DNA of 64,000 nt from Stomorhina lunata (GCA_933228675.1 OW121743.1:55244903-55308902), one strand, 5' to 3'; counted from the stretch's first letter, positions 1 to 12,343 are shown. The notes: a model not told the origin generated them from the letters alone. Program-made: numbers and translations.

Positions 1-77
1 ATATTCTATCTGTTTACAATACAAATAATCTGGTAACCTTTTATGTAACGTATTTACTACTTGTTGGAATAGTTTTT

Positions 78-834
78 ATACCCTTCACCACCATAGGTGG
101 AAAGGGTATATTGGGTTTGTGCTGATGTTTGTAACGCATAGAAATATTGGTTAGAGACCAATATTTCTATGCTCCCTGAGTTGTTTTAACGATGTCCGTC
201 CGGCTGGCTGGCCGGTTATCCATGTAAGCTTGTTATCACTCTACAGGTCGTAACTTAAAAGATAATTTGATGAAATTCATATTTTGGTTCAAGGACGATC
301 CCTATACTTTTTGGGCGAAATCGGATTACTATTTCGGGTACCTCTCATAGCAATGCCTTCCCGGAATAGAGTTTTTGGTCCTTTACAGCCACAAATTTAG
401 TTGTATTTTAATAATATTCAGCACAAATATTGCTTATCATAACCTTAATCAGTGTTCTCAATTTTGCAGAAATCGGCCCATATTCGACCATACCTCCCAT
501 ACAAGACACATTCTCAAAAGACGTTTATATACACATTAAAGCACAAAAACGTTAATAACTCTAAAGATAAATGCATTTGATTACTTAAATTTTACACAGA
601 TAAATATTTTGTAAATATGAACCAATAAACAAAATTTGGTTACAATCGGTCCACAATTGACCCTAGCTCCCATATCAGGCCCTTAGCCGGAAATGATATA
701 AATCTCGAAATTTTGAAAAAAAAGCACAAATAGGACTTAAGGAAAACTTGTTTAATTGTTGGTCCATATTTGACATTAGTAGTGAAGGGTATTATATAGT
801 CGGGCTTGACCGACTATAGCTTTTCTAACTTGTT
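78..834 (-). repeat. Family A interspersed repeat, hairpin-ended, copy 1
   Basis: Non-coding repeat read on the minus strand. Its 5' end (near 834) has AACAAGTTAGAAAAGC followed by a hairpin built on TATAGTCGG / CCGACTATA. Its 3' end (near 78-112) has a second hairpin with the loop region CCACCATAGGTGG flanked by ACCCTT and AAGGGT. An internal GTCCGTCCGGCTGGCTGG tract resembles a proto-microsatellite. It is nearly colinear with 42852-43651. No coding capacity is seen. Hairpins at both ends and no obvious target duplication would fit a non-autonomous Helitron/Helentron-derived element, but that class is inference. Confidence 0.75.
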
Positions 835-1479
835 ATTGTTAAAACTATTACCTACATGCAGCGATTACATTTTTTCCCCTATTACTTTAACCTTTTTCGT
901 GTAAATGTAGCTAAAAAAAAACCTACAACTTGTATCATTCACCTGCGGGTAAGTGTTCGTGTAAAATAGGTTCGACAATGTTCGATACCTTGTAAGTTTA
1001 ATTACATTTTACGGTTTTGTTTTATATTTTTTTCTACATATTATTTTTTTTTGTTCTGCGGTTTTGATTTCTTTTGGTGGAGGTTTGATTTACTTAATAG
1101 CGTGATGTCAACACAATTCAATTAGGATTATTTTTCGGTTTCCATTACACACGAGAATAAAATTCGATCAATATTTTATTGAGGGCGTAATTGGGCAATA
1201 AAATTACTTCCATTTAAATGTGGGAGGAGGAGTGGGAAAATTGTTAAAAGGCATAGAAATTAAATTATATGTTAAAGTAATTTAAATGTAACTGATATGT
1301 ATAAACATGGGTTATACCTACTTAGTTATGGGGAAATTATTCAACGAAGAGGTTAAAAATATATGAATTTAAAGGTGTAAAATTAATTAAGTATTTATTA
1401 GAATTTTATGAAAATTTAAAATGCAAAGTTATGTTAAATGGTAAAGTAATAGTTTAATCACATTACACGGTGCCACAAA
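835..1479. other. A/T-rich stretch, no gene seen
   Basis: Homopolymer-rich unique-looking DNA with stops in all frames. I see no open frame, RNA gene or clear repeat. Confidence 0.6.
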
Positions 1480-2052
1480 TAAGCAACTTTTGTAAATACC
1501 TGGAAAGCGACTCATACTAGGGTTATAGACCTATGTAGGTGAGGTCATACAAAAACTATTATCAAAGATTTCAAAACACGTGCAAAATTTTGAGATATTC
1601 ATAAAAAACTATTTTCGGGAAGGTTGTAATGCTTTAGTACCTCCAAATCTCACATCTGCAGAGCGATTTCAAAATTTTAAACAGTTTTGGAAAGTCAAGG
1701 GATGAAGCTATTACAAGCGGTATCCATATGACTTATATTTCAAGAAATAAGTTAAGCTTTTTTCAAAAGTTTCGTTTTTTTTTTAATTTTTTTCGTAATC
1801 TTTAAAATTTAAAAGCAAAGCTTTATTTTGTAAAAACTTGGAAAGCTATTTAGTTTTGGTTATAGACCTAGGTGAGGTCACACAAAAACCATTTTCAAAG
1901 ATTTCAAAACACGTGCGAAATTTTGATATTTTCCCAAAAAAAAAAAACTGTTTTCGTGTAGGTCGTAGTACTTTAGTACCTCCAACTCCAACATTTGCAG
2001 AGCTAATTTAAAATTGTAAACAATTTTGGAAAGTCAAGGAATCAAGCTTTTA

Positions 2053-3327
2053 AAGGGTGGTTAAATTGTAAGGGCCGATGTTGAATGTGAACCACACTTA
2101 AACGCCAAGTTTTTCTCCGAATTTTATTTGACATTTCTCTATTTCAGACTTACTCAATTTGAACCATGGAGAGATACACAATCCAACAACGTGTTAAAGT
2201 TATCCAGACTTATTATTAAAATGGGCGTTCAAATCAAAATGCATATCGTGCACTTCGTGATTTTTTTGGTCAATTTGATCGTCCAAATGTGCGTACAATC
2301 GCAAAAATCGTAGAAAAATTCGAACAAACCGGGTCTGTAAAACATGTGAGAAACCAGTGCATGCTCGTACAGCTCGTACTGCAGAAAATATTGCTGCTGT
2401 TCGCGATAGTGTGGCTGAAGAGCCGTCCACCTCAACTCGTCGTCGTGCCCAACAATTGCACCTCTCACGCTCGTCGTTGATGAACATTATGCATAAAGAC
2501 TTGCATTTACACGCTTACAAGGTGCAATTGGCTTAAGAACTAAAGCGTCTTGACCATTCCAAACGTCGTGAATGGGCAGAATGGTGGCAAGAAATGGCAA
2601 CAGTGGATGATCAATTTTCGAAGAAAATCATCTTCAGTGATGGGGCACATTTTCGCCTCAGTGGATTCGTCAATAAACAGAATTGGCGCATTTGGGCGAA
2701 TGAGAATCCAAGAGTGATTGTCGAAAAACCAATGCACCCACAAAGAGTGACTGTTTGGTGCGGTTTATGGGCTGGCGGCATCATCGGGCCGTCTTTTTTC
2801 CAAAATGAGGCCGGTCAGGCAGTTACTGTGAATGGTATTCGCTATCGTGAGATGATAACGAACTTTTTATGGCCCGAATTGGAAGATATGGATGTGGACG
2901 ATATGTGGTTTCAGCAGGACGGTGCCACTTGCCACACAGCTAACGAAACAATGGCTCCTTTGGACAACAAATTCAATGGCCGTGTTATCTCACGTAATGG
3001 CGATGTCAATTGGCCGCCAAGATCATGTGATTTGACACAGTTGGACTTTTTTCTTTGGCGTTATTTGAAAGAAAAGGTGTACGTCGATAAGCCAGCAACA
3101 ATTCAAGAGCTAAAGGATGAGATAGTTCGGCACACTAACGGCATAGAACCTCCATTATGCCTCAGGGTCATCGAAAATTTGGACCATCGGATGGAGGTGT
3201 GATATTTTGTTCCATACATAATTGAGTAATACCAATATATAATAATAAAAAAAAAATTACAATAATTTCCTAAATAGTTTGTGTTTTATTTAAAATCAAC
3301 ATCGGCCCTTGAAATTTAACCACCCGA
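2053..3327 (+). mobile_element. DD41D Tc1/mariner-type transposon, copy 1 (1275 bp)
   Basis: Bounded by inverted termini: GGGTGGTTAAATTGTAAG at the left and the complement of CTTGAAATTTAACCACCC at the right. Both ends continue inward with a GGCCGATGTTGA block. Direct TA dinucleotides at 2051-2052 and 3328-3329 are the expected target duplication of the IS630-Tc1-mariner superfamily. The duplicated host arm at 1480-1790 supplies the uninterrupted target. The single gene inside is broken, so this copy is non-autonomous. Confidence 0.9.
2166..3221 (+). pseudogene. Broken DD41D (rosa-type) transposase
   Basis: Relic of a cut-and-paste transposase that would bind the element ends through an N-terminal helix-turn-helix and cut through a three-aspartate catalytic core. 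The reading frame opens at ATG 2166 with MERYTIQQRVKVIQTYY. It is then broken by a TAA at 2217-2219, a frame change between about 2345 and 2363, and a second TAA at 2534-2536. The longest intact stretch is 2594-3202 (202 aa). In it, FSDGAHF carries the first Asp, QQDGATCHTA (residue 109) the second, and SCDLTQLDFFLW the third, with 41 residues between the last two; that spacing defines the DD41D group. Near 3200 a short deletion removes the usual C-terminal RGGH segment. The remnant DILFHT with its stop at 3219-3221 lies just beyond, in another frame. Family assignment is secure; inactivity is clear from the breaks. Confidence 0.92.
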
Positions 3328-3405
3328 TACAAGCTGTGTGAATAGGGCTTATATTCTTAGAAATTAGGTAAGCTTTTATTAAAAGTTTCGAAATTTCAGA
3401 ATGTT

Positions 3406-4092
3406 TAAGTCGCTTGACATATCTTTTTTTCGTCTCTCTATGAAAAAAAAAATTCACCATTCTAGCAATTCTATTTCAACACTTTTTTATGTTCCAACTT
3501 AAGTATTTTTGTTATCTTCAAATAAAATTCAAAACCAATTTAAAAAAAAAACATTTATCATACTTAGAAAAAAAAAAACTGAGTGAGACTTGCGAAAAGA
3601 TTGAAACAAAACGAAACGCCTACATAATTATTTTGTCAAATTTGAAAGAAAAGGAAGTTAAAAAGCGACAAAAAGAAACCAATTGATATAAATAGTATAG
3701 TCTGAACAGAAAAAAAACCCAAAACAAAAGAACATAAACAATGTTCATGCACAATTTGTAAATTATCAAGTGTCAAATTTCACACTCCTGTCTTTACTTT
3801 AATAAACATTTTCAACAAAACTCTTTAAAAACAACAAAAACCTCAAATATTAATGTTTTTTGCACAAAATGGGGACACGAAAAAAAATCAGTATAAACTA
3901 TTCAAGATAACAAAAAAACGTAAGAAAAGAAACCCATAAAATCGCAGAACCCAACCAAGTTTTGGAGCTGGATGTGGAGCTGAAACGAACCCAAACTAAA
4001 GTGACAAAAGAATCAGTCTTGGTTCAGTGGATATTTTATTTGCTTGAAATTATACTTGTTTTCTTCATCGAACAATACAAAAGTTAAAAAAA
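3406..4092. other. A/T-rich stretch, no gene seen
   Basis: Poly-A and poly-T rich. A 65-codon Lys-rich open frame at 3489-3686 looks like a product of A-rich composition rather than a gene. Confidence 0.55.
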
Positions 4093-5412
4093 AACAAGTA
4101 AGAAAGCGCTATAGTCGGTCAAGCCGACCATACGATACCCTTCACCGCTAAGGTCAAAGGTGTTCTTTTACCTGTATAAAGACAAATATTTGCCAAATTT
4201 TGCCATCATACAAACATTTTCTCAAAACTTATATATTCAATCTGTTTCCGTCATTTGGACTTATATGAGAGCTAGGGTCAAATGTGGGACCGATTATCTC
4301 GAAATTTGGCAAATTGATTACAGTTGTTACAAAAATTATGTATGCAAAAAATAAACTAAAAATTTGCATTATCTTTAGATTTACGAGCGTTTTAGCGATT
4401 TTTTGTCTAATTTAGGGCATTTTTAAAGGAGAGTTTGTATGGGAGCTATTTTCAAATGTGGACCGATTTCAACGAAATTTGGTACAGTGATTTAAGTTTA
4501 CATAAGCAGTATTTGGTTTTAATTTCATGAAAAATATAGCAATTCCGGGAAGTGGGACCTAGGGGGGGTACCATAAATAATGGACCGATTTTGACCAATT
4601 TCAATAGCCATGGTCCCATTTTTATTTATTTATCTGTGCCAAATTTCATCAAATTATCTTTAGAATTGCCGACCATACGATACCCTTCACCACTAAGGTC
4701 AAAGGTGTTCTTTTTCCTGTATAAAGACAAATATTTGCCAAATTTTGCCATCATACAAACATTTTCTCAAAACTTATATATTCAATCTGTTTCCGTCATT
4801 TGGACTTATATGAGAGCTAGGGTCAAATGTGGCACCGATTATCTCGAAATTTGGAAAATTGATTACAGTTGTTACAAAAATTATGTATGCAAAAAATAAA
4901 CTCAAAATTTTCATTATCTTTAGATTTACGAGCGTTTTAGCGATTTTTTTGTCTAATTTAGGGCATTTTTAAAGGAGAGTTTGTATGGGAGCTATTATCA
5001 AATGTGGACCGATTTCAACGAAATTTGGTACAATGATTTAAGTTTACATAAGCAGTATTTGGTTTTAATTTCATGAAAAATATAGCAATTCCGGGAAGTG
5101 GGACCTAGGGGGGTACCATAAATAATGGACCGATTTTGACCAATTTCAATAGCCATGGTCCCATTATCAAAAAATTTATCTGTGCCAAATTTCATCAAAT
5201 TATCTTTAGAATTGCGACCTGTATTTTGATTACAAGGTTTACATGGGGGTCCAGCCAGCCAGACGGACGGACGGACATTGCTAAATCGACTCAGAAAGTG
5301 ATTCTAAGTCTATTGGTTTACTAAAAGGTGGGTCTAAGACAAATATTTCTATGCGTTACAAACATCAGCACAAACTTATAATACCCTTTCCACCTATGGT
5401 GGTGAAGGGTAT
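4093..5412 (+). repeat. Family A repeat, copy 2, with internal 545-bp tandem duplication
   Basis: Starts AACAAGTAAGAAAGCGC with the 5' hairpin (ATAGTCGGTCAAGCCGACCAT) and ends with the 3' hairpin CCACCTATGGTGG followed by TGAAGGGTAT. Between them, 4123-4667 and 4668-5212 are near-identical tandem copies; the joint falls at ...AGAATTGC/CGACCATACG. The tail has the GCCAGCCAGACGGACGGACG tract typical of the family. Short open frames inside (for example 4552-4899) span repeat junctions and are not genes. Confidence 0.85.
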
Positions 5413-5959
5413 AATAAACCAGTCAATCGCTAAAGAAATAACATGAATTATATTTTAAACATGTCATGTAGTCAGTCGATGACTTCGACGTTCTTTGGCG
5501 TTTTCTACGTCACAAATACTTCGAAGTGATTTAAAAGTATTCATTCCATTATTTGGTTGGTTATGGTTAGAACGAACAAATAGGCATGAACTGATCGTCA
5601 AACCTAAAACGAACTACATTCACATTTATTGTCATGATCATAAATAATTTGTCACGCAATACAACTCTGAACTCAAACACAAACAAAAAAAAACCTTAAT
5701 CCAATTCCTTATAAAGAGAAAGATACAAAAAAAAAATACAATCAAAGAATTTTTAAAAGTCAAACATGCGTGTGATATTTTTAAAACGAACTCAAACACA
5801 TACCAACTGTCATTTTGTATGAAAATATGATAAATTTTAAAAAAAGTTGACAAATTTATTATAGAATTTGACATTTGTATTTTAATTTTGCAACATTTTT
5901 ATTGCTGTCCTAAAAATTTAAGAAACTTGTATTTTAAAAATTTTTCTTTTTAAAAAGCG
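5413..5959. other. No gene seen
   Basis: A/T-rich DNA. A minus-strand open frame of 78 codons (5638-5874) has no recognisable motif and its composition matches its surroundings. Confidence 0.55.
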
Positions 5960-6310
5960 TTGCCATATTTTTATAAAAATAAGACTAACATAAAGATATT
6001 GGACTACAAAAATGAAATTAAAAGGGATAAAGAACAATTAGAAACACACAAACGCACAAACGAACTTACTTTTTATAAGCAAGTGCGTGTGCCTTAGCTT
6101 TCTATCATTGGATAATCATCTCCATTAGTTGTTTCCTGAGGCCCTATGCTCAACTGGGAGTCAAGGATAACAGAAGAAGAAGTTGTTTCCGAATTAGAGT
6201 AAAAGCGGTATACTTTCCTTTATATGGGACTTTTCAAAACGACCATACGGCAAATCAATGTTTGAAAGTGCCACATCTTTATATTATAGAGTCTTTGCTT
6301 ATAATATTGC
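5960..6310 (+). repeat. Family C interspersed repeat, copy 1
   Basis: Shares with 57180-57390 and, inverted, with 53440-53670 the ordered landmarks ATAAAGAACAAT, AACGCACAAACGAAC, GTGTGCCTTAGCTTTC, GTTGTTTCCGAATTAGAG, AAGCGGTATACT and AACGACCATACGG. It is non-coding. The 53661-53670 copy reaches an end reading AGTGTTCCGAG, a possible element terminus. Superfamily unknown. It carries the short retroposed insert at 6137-6180. Confidence 0.7.
6137..6180 (+). mobile_element. Ultra-short retroposed insert A (44 bp)
   Basis: Begins TGAGGCCCTATGCTC, continues CTGGGAGTCAAGGATAAC and ends in a GAA-type tail. It is flanked by identical AGTTGTTTCC at 6127-6136 and 6181-6190. The related family C copy has the uninterrupted site at 57267-57276, which shows this is an insertion. 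The tail and target duplication are those of a LINE-mobilised sequence; the body matches four other inserts in the window. Confidence 0.9.
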
Positions 6311-6639
6311 TTCAGCACTTATTATTTTGAAAGTTTTGTCAAATTGCCTTTATTTATATCTTCCGATAACTAATTGAGCATTTTTCGAAATTTATGAAAT
6401 TTTGTTTTTTCATTTTTTTTCTAAACTGTCAAAACTTAAAAGAAATATCAGGATTTATCAGCATAAAACTTGCAAAAAATCTTTATCGTTTCATCTTTTT
6501 TTTGCGCAAATGAAGAACAAGCTCAAGTCTCACGCATTAAGAAAAAATGAGCTCTTTTTTCCAGATTAGTTTTTGTTGGGTGAGGTTAAAAGTAGATTCT
6601 TACTACAAACATCAGTAGAAAATACGTTGTTGCTTTTTT

Positions 6640-7435
6640 TTAGCTGAAGAAAATTTTCACTACAAATTTTTCGCAAAACAAAATTTTCATAGAAAATTTT
6701 TTATATAAACATTTTTAATACAAAATTTTTAATACAAAATGTTTTATATAATTTTTTTTTAAACTCTTCAAACAAAGTTTTTCATCTAATTATTTTTATG
6801 GAAAATTTTTAATGAAGAATTTTCTATAAAAATTTTGTATAAGAAAAATTTTCTATATGTAAATTTTTCTATAAAAAATTTTAATATGAAGAATTTTCCA
6901 TAAAAATTTTTAAATGAAAAATTTTTGTATGAAAATTGTTTTATAAAAAATTTATAAATTAAAAAAATGTTAACAAAAAATTTATATAAGAAAAATTTTC
7001 TACAAAAAAAATTTCATACGAAAAATTTTCTATAAAAAATTTTATATGAGAAATTTTATATAAAAAAATTTTTATATGAGAAATTTTCTTAAAAAAATTT
7101 GTTGATAAAAAATTTTCTAGAAAAAATTTTTATATGAAAAATTTTCTAGAAAAATTTTTTTTTTTTTGAAAAATTTTCTATAAAAAATTTTAAATAAAAA
7201 TGTTTCCAACGAAAATTTTTCTGTTAAAAATTTTCTATAAAAAATATTTATTTTTTTAAAAAAATTTTATACGAAAAATTTTTTATACAAAACATTTTTT
7301 ATGAAAAATTTTCTAAAAAAATTTTTATAAGAAAAATTTTCTATATAAAATTATTATAAGAAAAATTTTCTATAAAAAATTTCCTATTTAAAATTTTTAA
7401 ATAAAAATTTTCTGTATGAAATATTTTCTATAAAA
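6640..7435. repeat. Degenerate A/T satellite (AAAATTTTC-TATAAAAAATTTT type)
   Basis: Irregular ~28-32 bp repeats alternating AAAATTTTCTATA and AAAAATTTT(TA)ATATGA variants. This is the diverged edge of the regular array that follows. Confidence 0.75.
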
Positions 7436-8245
7436 AAAATTTTCGTTAAAAAATGTTTTATATAGAAAATTTTTCGTTAAAAAATATTTTCCATAGAAAA
7501 TTTTTCGTTAAAAAATATTTTCTATAGAAAATTTTTCGTTAAAAAATATTTTCTATAGAAAATTTTTCGTTAAAAAATATTTTCTATAGAAAATTTTTCG
7601 TTAAAAAATATTTTCTATAGAAAATTTTTCGTTAAAAAACATTTTCTATAGAAAATTTTTCGTTATAAAATATTTTCTATAGAAAATTTTTCGTTAAAAA
7701 ATATTTTCTATAGAAAATTTTTCGTTAAAAAATATTTTCTATAGAAAATTTTTCGTTAAAAAATATTTTCTACAGAAAATTTTTCGTTAAAAAATATTTT
7801 CTATAGAAATTTTTTCGTAAAAAAATATTTTCTATAGAAATTTTTTCGTTAAAAAATATTTTCTATAGAAATTTTTTCGTAAAAAAATATTATAAATATA
7901 AAAAAATATTTTTCTGTAGATAATTTTTCGTTAAAAAATATATTTTGTAGAAAATTTTCCGTTAAAAAATATTTTCTATAGAAAATTTTTCGTTAAAAAA
8001 TATTTTCTATAGAAAATTTTTCGTTAAAAAATATTTTCTATAGAAAATTTTTCGTAAAAAAATATTCTATATTTTCTATAGAAAATTTTTCGTTAAAAAA
8101 TATTTTCTATAGAAAATTTTTCGTTAAAAAATATTTTCTATAGAAAATTTTTCGTTAAAAAATATTTTCTATAGAAAATTTTTCGTTAAAAAATATTTTC
8201 TATAGAAAATTTTTCGTTAAAAAATATTTTCTAAAGAAAATTTCT
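7436..8245. repeat. 31-bp A/T satellite S1
   Basis: About 25 units of 31 bp. Each contains the palindrome TTTTCTATAGAAAA followed by TTTTTCGTTAAAAAATA; the period is confirmed by a 2-base drift per two units. Two short tracts (about 7870-7960 and 8050-8080) are irregular. No coding potential. Confidence 0.92.
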
Positions 8246-8590
8246 ATATGAAAAATTTTTATATGATTTGTGTAATTTCTATATGAGAAATTTGTATATT
8301 TTGTATAAAAAATTTTAATATGAAAAATTTTCTATAAAAAAATTTTAGATGAGAAATTTTCTATTTAAAATTTTTATAAAAAATTTATATCTAAAAGATT
8401 TTCTATAAAAAATTTTATATGAAAATTTTTCTGTTTAAAATTATTATAAGAAAAATTTTCTATACAAAATTTTAATATGAACGATTTTTTAATAAAAATT
8501 TTTTATTTAAAAAAATTTCTATAAACATTTTTTATTTAAAAATTTTCTGCAAAAAAATTTTTATATAAAAATTTTCTATTAAAAATCTTT
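8246..8590. repeat. Degenerate A/T repeat between S1 and S2
   Basis: Diverged AAAAATTTTCTATAAAAAAT repeats with no strict period; transition zone between two regular arrays. Confidence 0.65.
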
Positions 8591-9630
8591 CATATAAAAA
8601 TTTTTTATAGAAAATTTTTCATATAAAAATTTTTTATAGAAAATTTTTCATATAAAAATTTTTTATAGAAAATTTTTCATAAAAAAATTTTTTATAAAAA
8701 ATTTTTCATATAAAAATTTTTTATCGAAAATTTTTCATATAAAAATTTTTTATCGAAAATTTTTCATATAAAAATTTTTTAGAAAAAAATTTCATATAAA
8801 AATTTTTTATAGAAAATTTTTCATATAAAAATTTTTTATAGAAAATTTTTCATATAAAAATTTTTTATAGAAAATTTTTCATATAAAAATTTTTTATAGA
8901 AAATTTTTCATATATAAATTTTTTATAGAAAATTTTTCATATAAAAATTTTTTATAGACAATTTTTCATATAAAAATTTTTTATAGACAATTTTTCATAT
9001 AAAAATTTTTTATAGAAAATTTTCATATACAAATTTTTTATAGAAAATTTTTCATATAAAAATTTTTTATAGATAATTTTTCATATAAACATTTTTTATA
9101 GAAAATTTTTCATATAAAAATTTTTTATAGAAAATTTTTCATATACAAATTTTTTATAGAAAATTTTTCATATAAAAATTTTTTATAGAAAATTTTTCAT
9201 ATAAAAATTTTTTATAGAAAATTTTTCATATAAAAATTTTTTATAGAAAATTTTTCATATAAAAATTTTTTATAGAAAATTTTTTATACAAATTTTTTAC
9301 AGAAAATTTTTCATATAAAAAATTTTTATAGAAAATTTTTCATATAAAAATTTTTTATAGAAAATTTTTCATATACAAATTTTTTATAGAAAATTTTTTA
9401 TATAAAAATTTTTATAGAAAATTTTTCATAGAAAAATTTTTTATAAAAAATTTTTCATTTAAAAATTTTTTATAGAAAATTTTTCATAGAAAAATTTTTT
9501 ATAGAAAATTTTTCATAGAAAAATTTTTTATAGAAAATTTTTCATAGAAAAATTTTTTATAGAAAATTTTTCATATAAAAATTTTTTATAGAAAATTTTT
9601 TATACAAATTTTTTACAGAAAATTTTTCTT
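8591..9630. repeat. 29-bp A/T satellite S2, left block
   Basis: About 35 units of 29 bp with the form ATAGAAAATTTTTCATAT then AAAAATTTTTT. The array is interrupted at 9631 by a fold-back element and resumes at 10611. Confidence 0.92.
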
Positions 9631-10610
9631 CAAAAAGAAGTGTATTTGCATTTGATCCCAAACCTGTTACATTTATTTATTAATGTAACAGATCAATTTA
9701 TTGATAAAAAGCCAAAAAATGTTTGCGGAGAAACCAAATTCCTCGACGCGTTTCGATGGTTGGTTAAGCCATCTCTTCAGGAGGATTATCCCCAATTTAG
9801 ACAGATCGAAAACCTCGCATTATTACTAAATTTACAAACATAACTATTAAGAATTATGTTCATAAACCAAAAGTAAAAGCGTAGATTATCGACTGAACAA
9901 AAACAAACATTTTTCAGTTTTCATCTACCTTCACTTCCCACATTCTTGCTGTGAAGAAGGGGGGGGTAAGATGTTTTAAAATAAACAAGTTTTGGCTTTT
10001 TTTGACATTTTTTGGCTTTTTATCAATAAATTGATCTGTTACATTAATAAATAAATGTAACAGGTTTGGGATCAAATGCAAATACACTTCTTTTTGAATA
10101 ATATTTACATCCCGACTAATTTGTTATTTTTTGATAAAACTGCATGCATTCAGCTTATTTTTTAAAATAAACTTGTTTATTTTAAAACATCTTACCCCCC
10201 CCCCCCCCTTCTTCACAGCATTCTGCATATAGTAGCCGACGGCTACAGCAAGAATGTGGGAAGTGAAGGTAGATGAAAACTGAAAAATGTTTGTTTTTGT
10301 TCAGTCGATAATCTACGCTTTTACTTTTGGTTTATGAACATAATTCTTAATAGTTATGTTTGTAAATTTAGTAATAATGCGAGGTTTTCGATCTGTCTAA
10401 ATTGGGGATAATCCTCCTGAAGAGATGGCTTAACCAACCATCGAAACGCGTCGAGGAATTTGGTTTCTCCGCAAACATTTTTTGGCTTTTTATCAATAAA
10501 TTGATCTGTTACATTAATAAATAAATGTAACAGGTTTGGGATCAAATGCAAATACACTTCTTTTTGAATAATATTTACATCCCGACTTATTTGTTATTTT
10601 TTTAGAAAAT
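9631..10610. mobile_element. Fold-back element with long inverted arms inside S2
   Basis: Left arm 9631-9992 and right arm about 10169-10566 are near-perfect reverse complements from CAAAAAGAAGTG inward to TAAGATGTTTTAAAATAAAC. They differ by a 30-base segment present only in the right arm (about 10217-10246) and by a G/C run of 8 versus 14. The ~175-base spacer holds a further partial copy of the right end (about 9997-10130). Each arm can encode the same 67-residue peptide on opposite strands, a trivial result of the symmetry. A diverged relative at 32336-32460 shows that the sequence is dispersed. It could be a fold-back transposon or partly an assembly palindrome. Confidence 0.75.
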
Positions 10611-11905
10611 TTTTCATATAAAAAATTTTTATAGAAAATTTTTCATATAAAAATTTTTTATAGAAAATTTTTCATATACAAATTTTTTATATAAAAATTT
10701 TTTATATAAAATTTTTCATATAAAAATTTTTTATAAAAAATTTTTCATATAAAAATTTTTTATAAAAAATTTTTCATATAAAAATTTTTTATAGAAAATT
10801 TTTCATATAAAAATTTTTTATAGAAAATTTTTCATATAAAAATTTTTTATAGAAAATTTTTCATATAAAAATTTTTTATAGAAAATTTTTCATATAAAAA
10901 TTTTATATAGAAAATTTTTCATATAAAAATTTTTTATAGAAAATTTTTCATATAAACATTTTTTATAGAAAATTTTTCATATAAAAATTTTTTATAGAAA
11001 ATTTTTTATACAAATTTTTTACAGAAAATTTTTTATATAAAAAATTTTTATAGAAAATTTTTCATATAAAAATTTTTTATAGAAAATTTTTCATATAAAA
11101 ATTTTTTATAGAAAATTTTTCATATAAAAATTTTTTATAGAAAATTTTTTATATAAAAATTTTTTATAGAAAATTTTTCATATAAAAATTTTTTATAGAA
11201 AATTTTTCATATAAAAATTTTTAATAGAAAATTTTTTATATAAAAATTTTTTATAGAAAATTTTTCATATAAAAATTTTTTATAGAAAATTTTTCATATA
11301 AAAATTTTTTATAGAAAATTTTTCATATAAAAATTTTTTATAGAAAATTTTTCATATAAAAATTTTTTATAGAAAATTTTTCATATAAAAATTTTTTATA
11401 GAAAATTTTTCATATAAAAATTTTTTATAGAAAATTTTTCATATAAAAATTTTTTATAGAAAATTTTTCATATAAAAATTTTTTATAGAAAATTTTTCAT
11501 ATAAAAATTTTTTATAGAAAATTTTTCATATAAAAATTTTTTATAGAAAATTTTTCATATAAAAATTTTTTATAGAAAATTTTTCATATAAAAATTTTTT
11601 ATAGAAAATTTTTCATATAAAAATTTTTTATAGAAAATTTTTCATATAAAAATTTTTTATAGAAAATTTTTCATATAAAAATTTTTTAAAGAAAATTTTT
11701 CATATAAAAATTTTTTATAGAAAATTTTTCATATAAAAATTTTTTATAGAAAATTTTTCATATAAAAATTTTTTATAGAAAAATTTTCATATAAAAATTT
11801 TTTATAGAAAAATTTTCATATAAAAATTTTTTATAGAAAAATTTTCATATAAAAATTTTTTATAGAAAAATTTTCATATAAAAATTTTTTATAGAAAAAT
11901 TTTCA
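10611..11905. repeat. 29-bp A/T satellite S2, right block
   Basis: About 44 units of the 29-bp repeat seen at 8591-9630. The units are more uniform here, especially 11280-11905, suggesting recent homogenisation. Confidence 0.93.
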
Positions 11906-12343
11906 TACTCAAAGCATTATCAGCTTCCGAGAACTCTATCAAATAAGTGGTGATAGCATGGATCGAAGCTCCCGTAAAACAGTTAAAATATTATGTCAAA
12001 TACTGCAAATACTAAATAGTCTCCTGACATCCGGATGGAACGTTATTTCACCCAGGGGCTTTAAGTAGTAGTAGCCAATTCGATAATTTCATTTGGAGAG
12101 GAGAAGAATCAAAAGAAATAGAAAATATGAACTTTTATGTGATTAGGTTATTCCTAATGTTTTTCTAACTATCTTAATACACTTGCGCCTTTTAAAGCAA
12201 CAGAAAACTTCTTATGCCCCCACCCAATAATCGTGTGCAAGTATGAATATGAAAATAAACATTTGTGTTGAGTTGAAAAATTGTCAATCGTTTGCAGTTT
12301 GTCTTCCATGACAAAATGATTAATGACATCAAATGAAAATTGT
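11906..12343. other. No gene seen
   Basis: Mixed-composition DNA between satellite S2 and the hAT-like element. A 61-codon minus-strand frame (12169-12354) crosses the element boundary and is not credible. Confidence 0.5.

Larger units (their letters stand above)
1480..3405. repeat. Tandem duplication of ~320 bp, second copy split by a transposon
   Basis: Copy 1 (about 1480-1790) and copy 2 (about 1815-2050 plus 3328-3405) share landmarks in order: GGTTATAGACCTA, GTGAGGTCA, AAGATTTCAAAACACGTGC, TTTAGTACCTCCAA, TTTTGGAAAGTCAAGG and TTACAAGC. The DD41D element at 2053-3327 interrupts copy 2 within TTACAAGC, so copy 1 serves as an in-window empty site. No coding function is seen. Confidence 0.8.

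Noticed and set aside
9640..10557. Two identical 67-residue peptides on opposite strands
   Set aside because: Follow from the inverted arms; no motif, and a diverged copy at 32336-32460 does not keep the frame.
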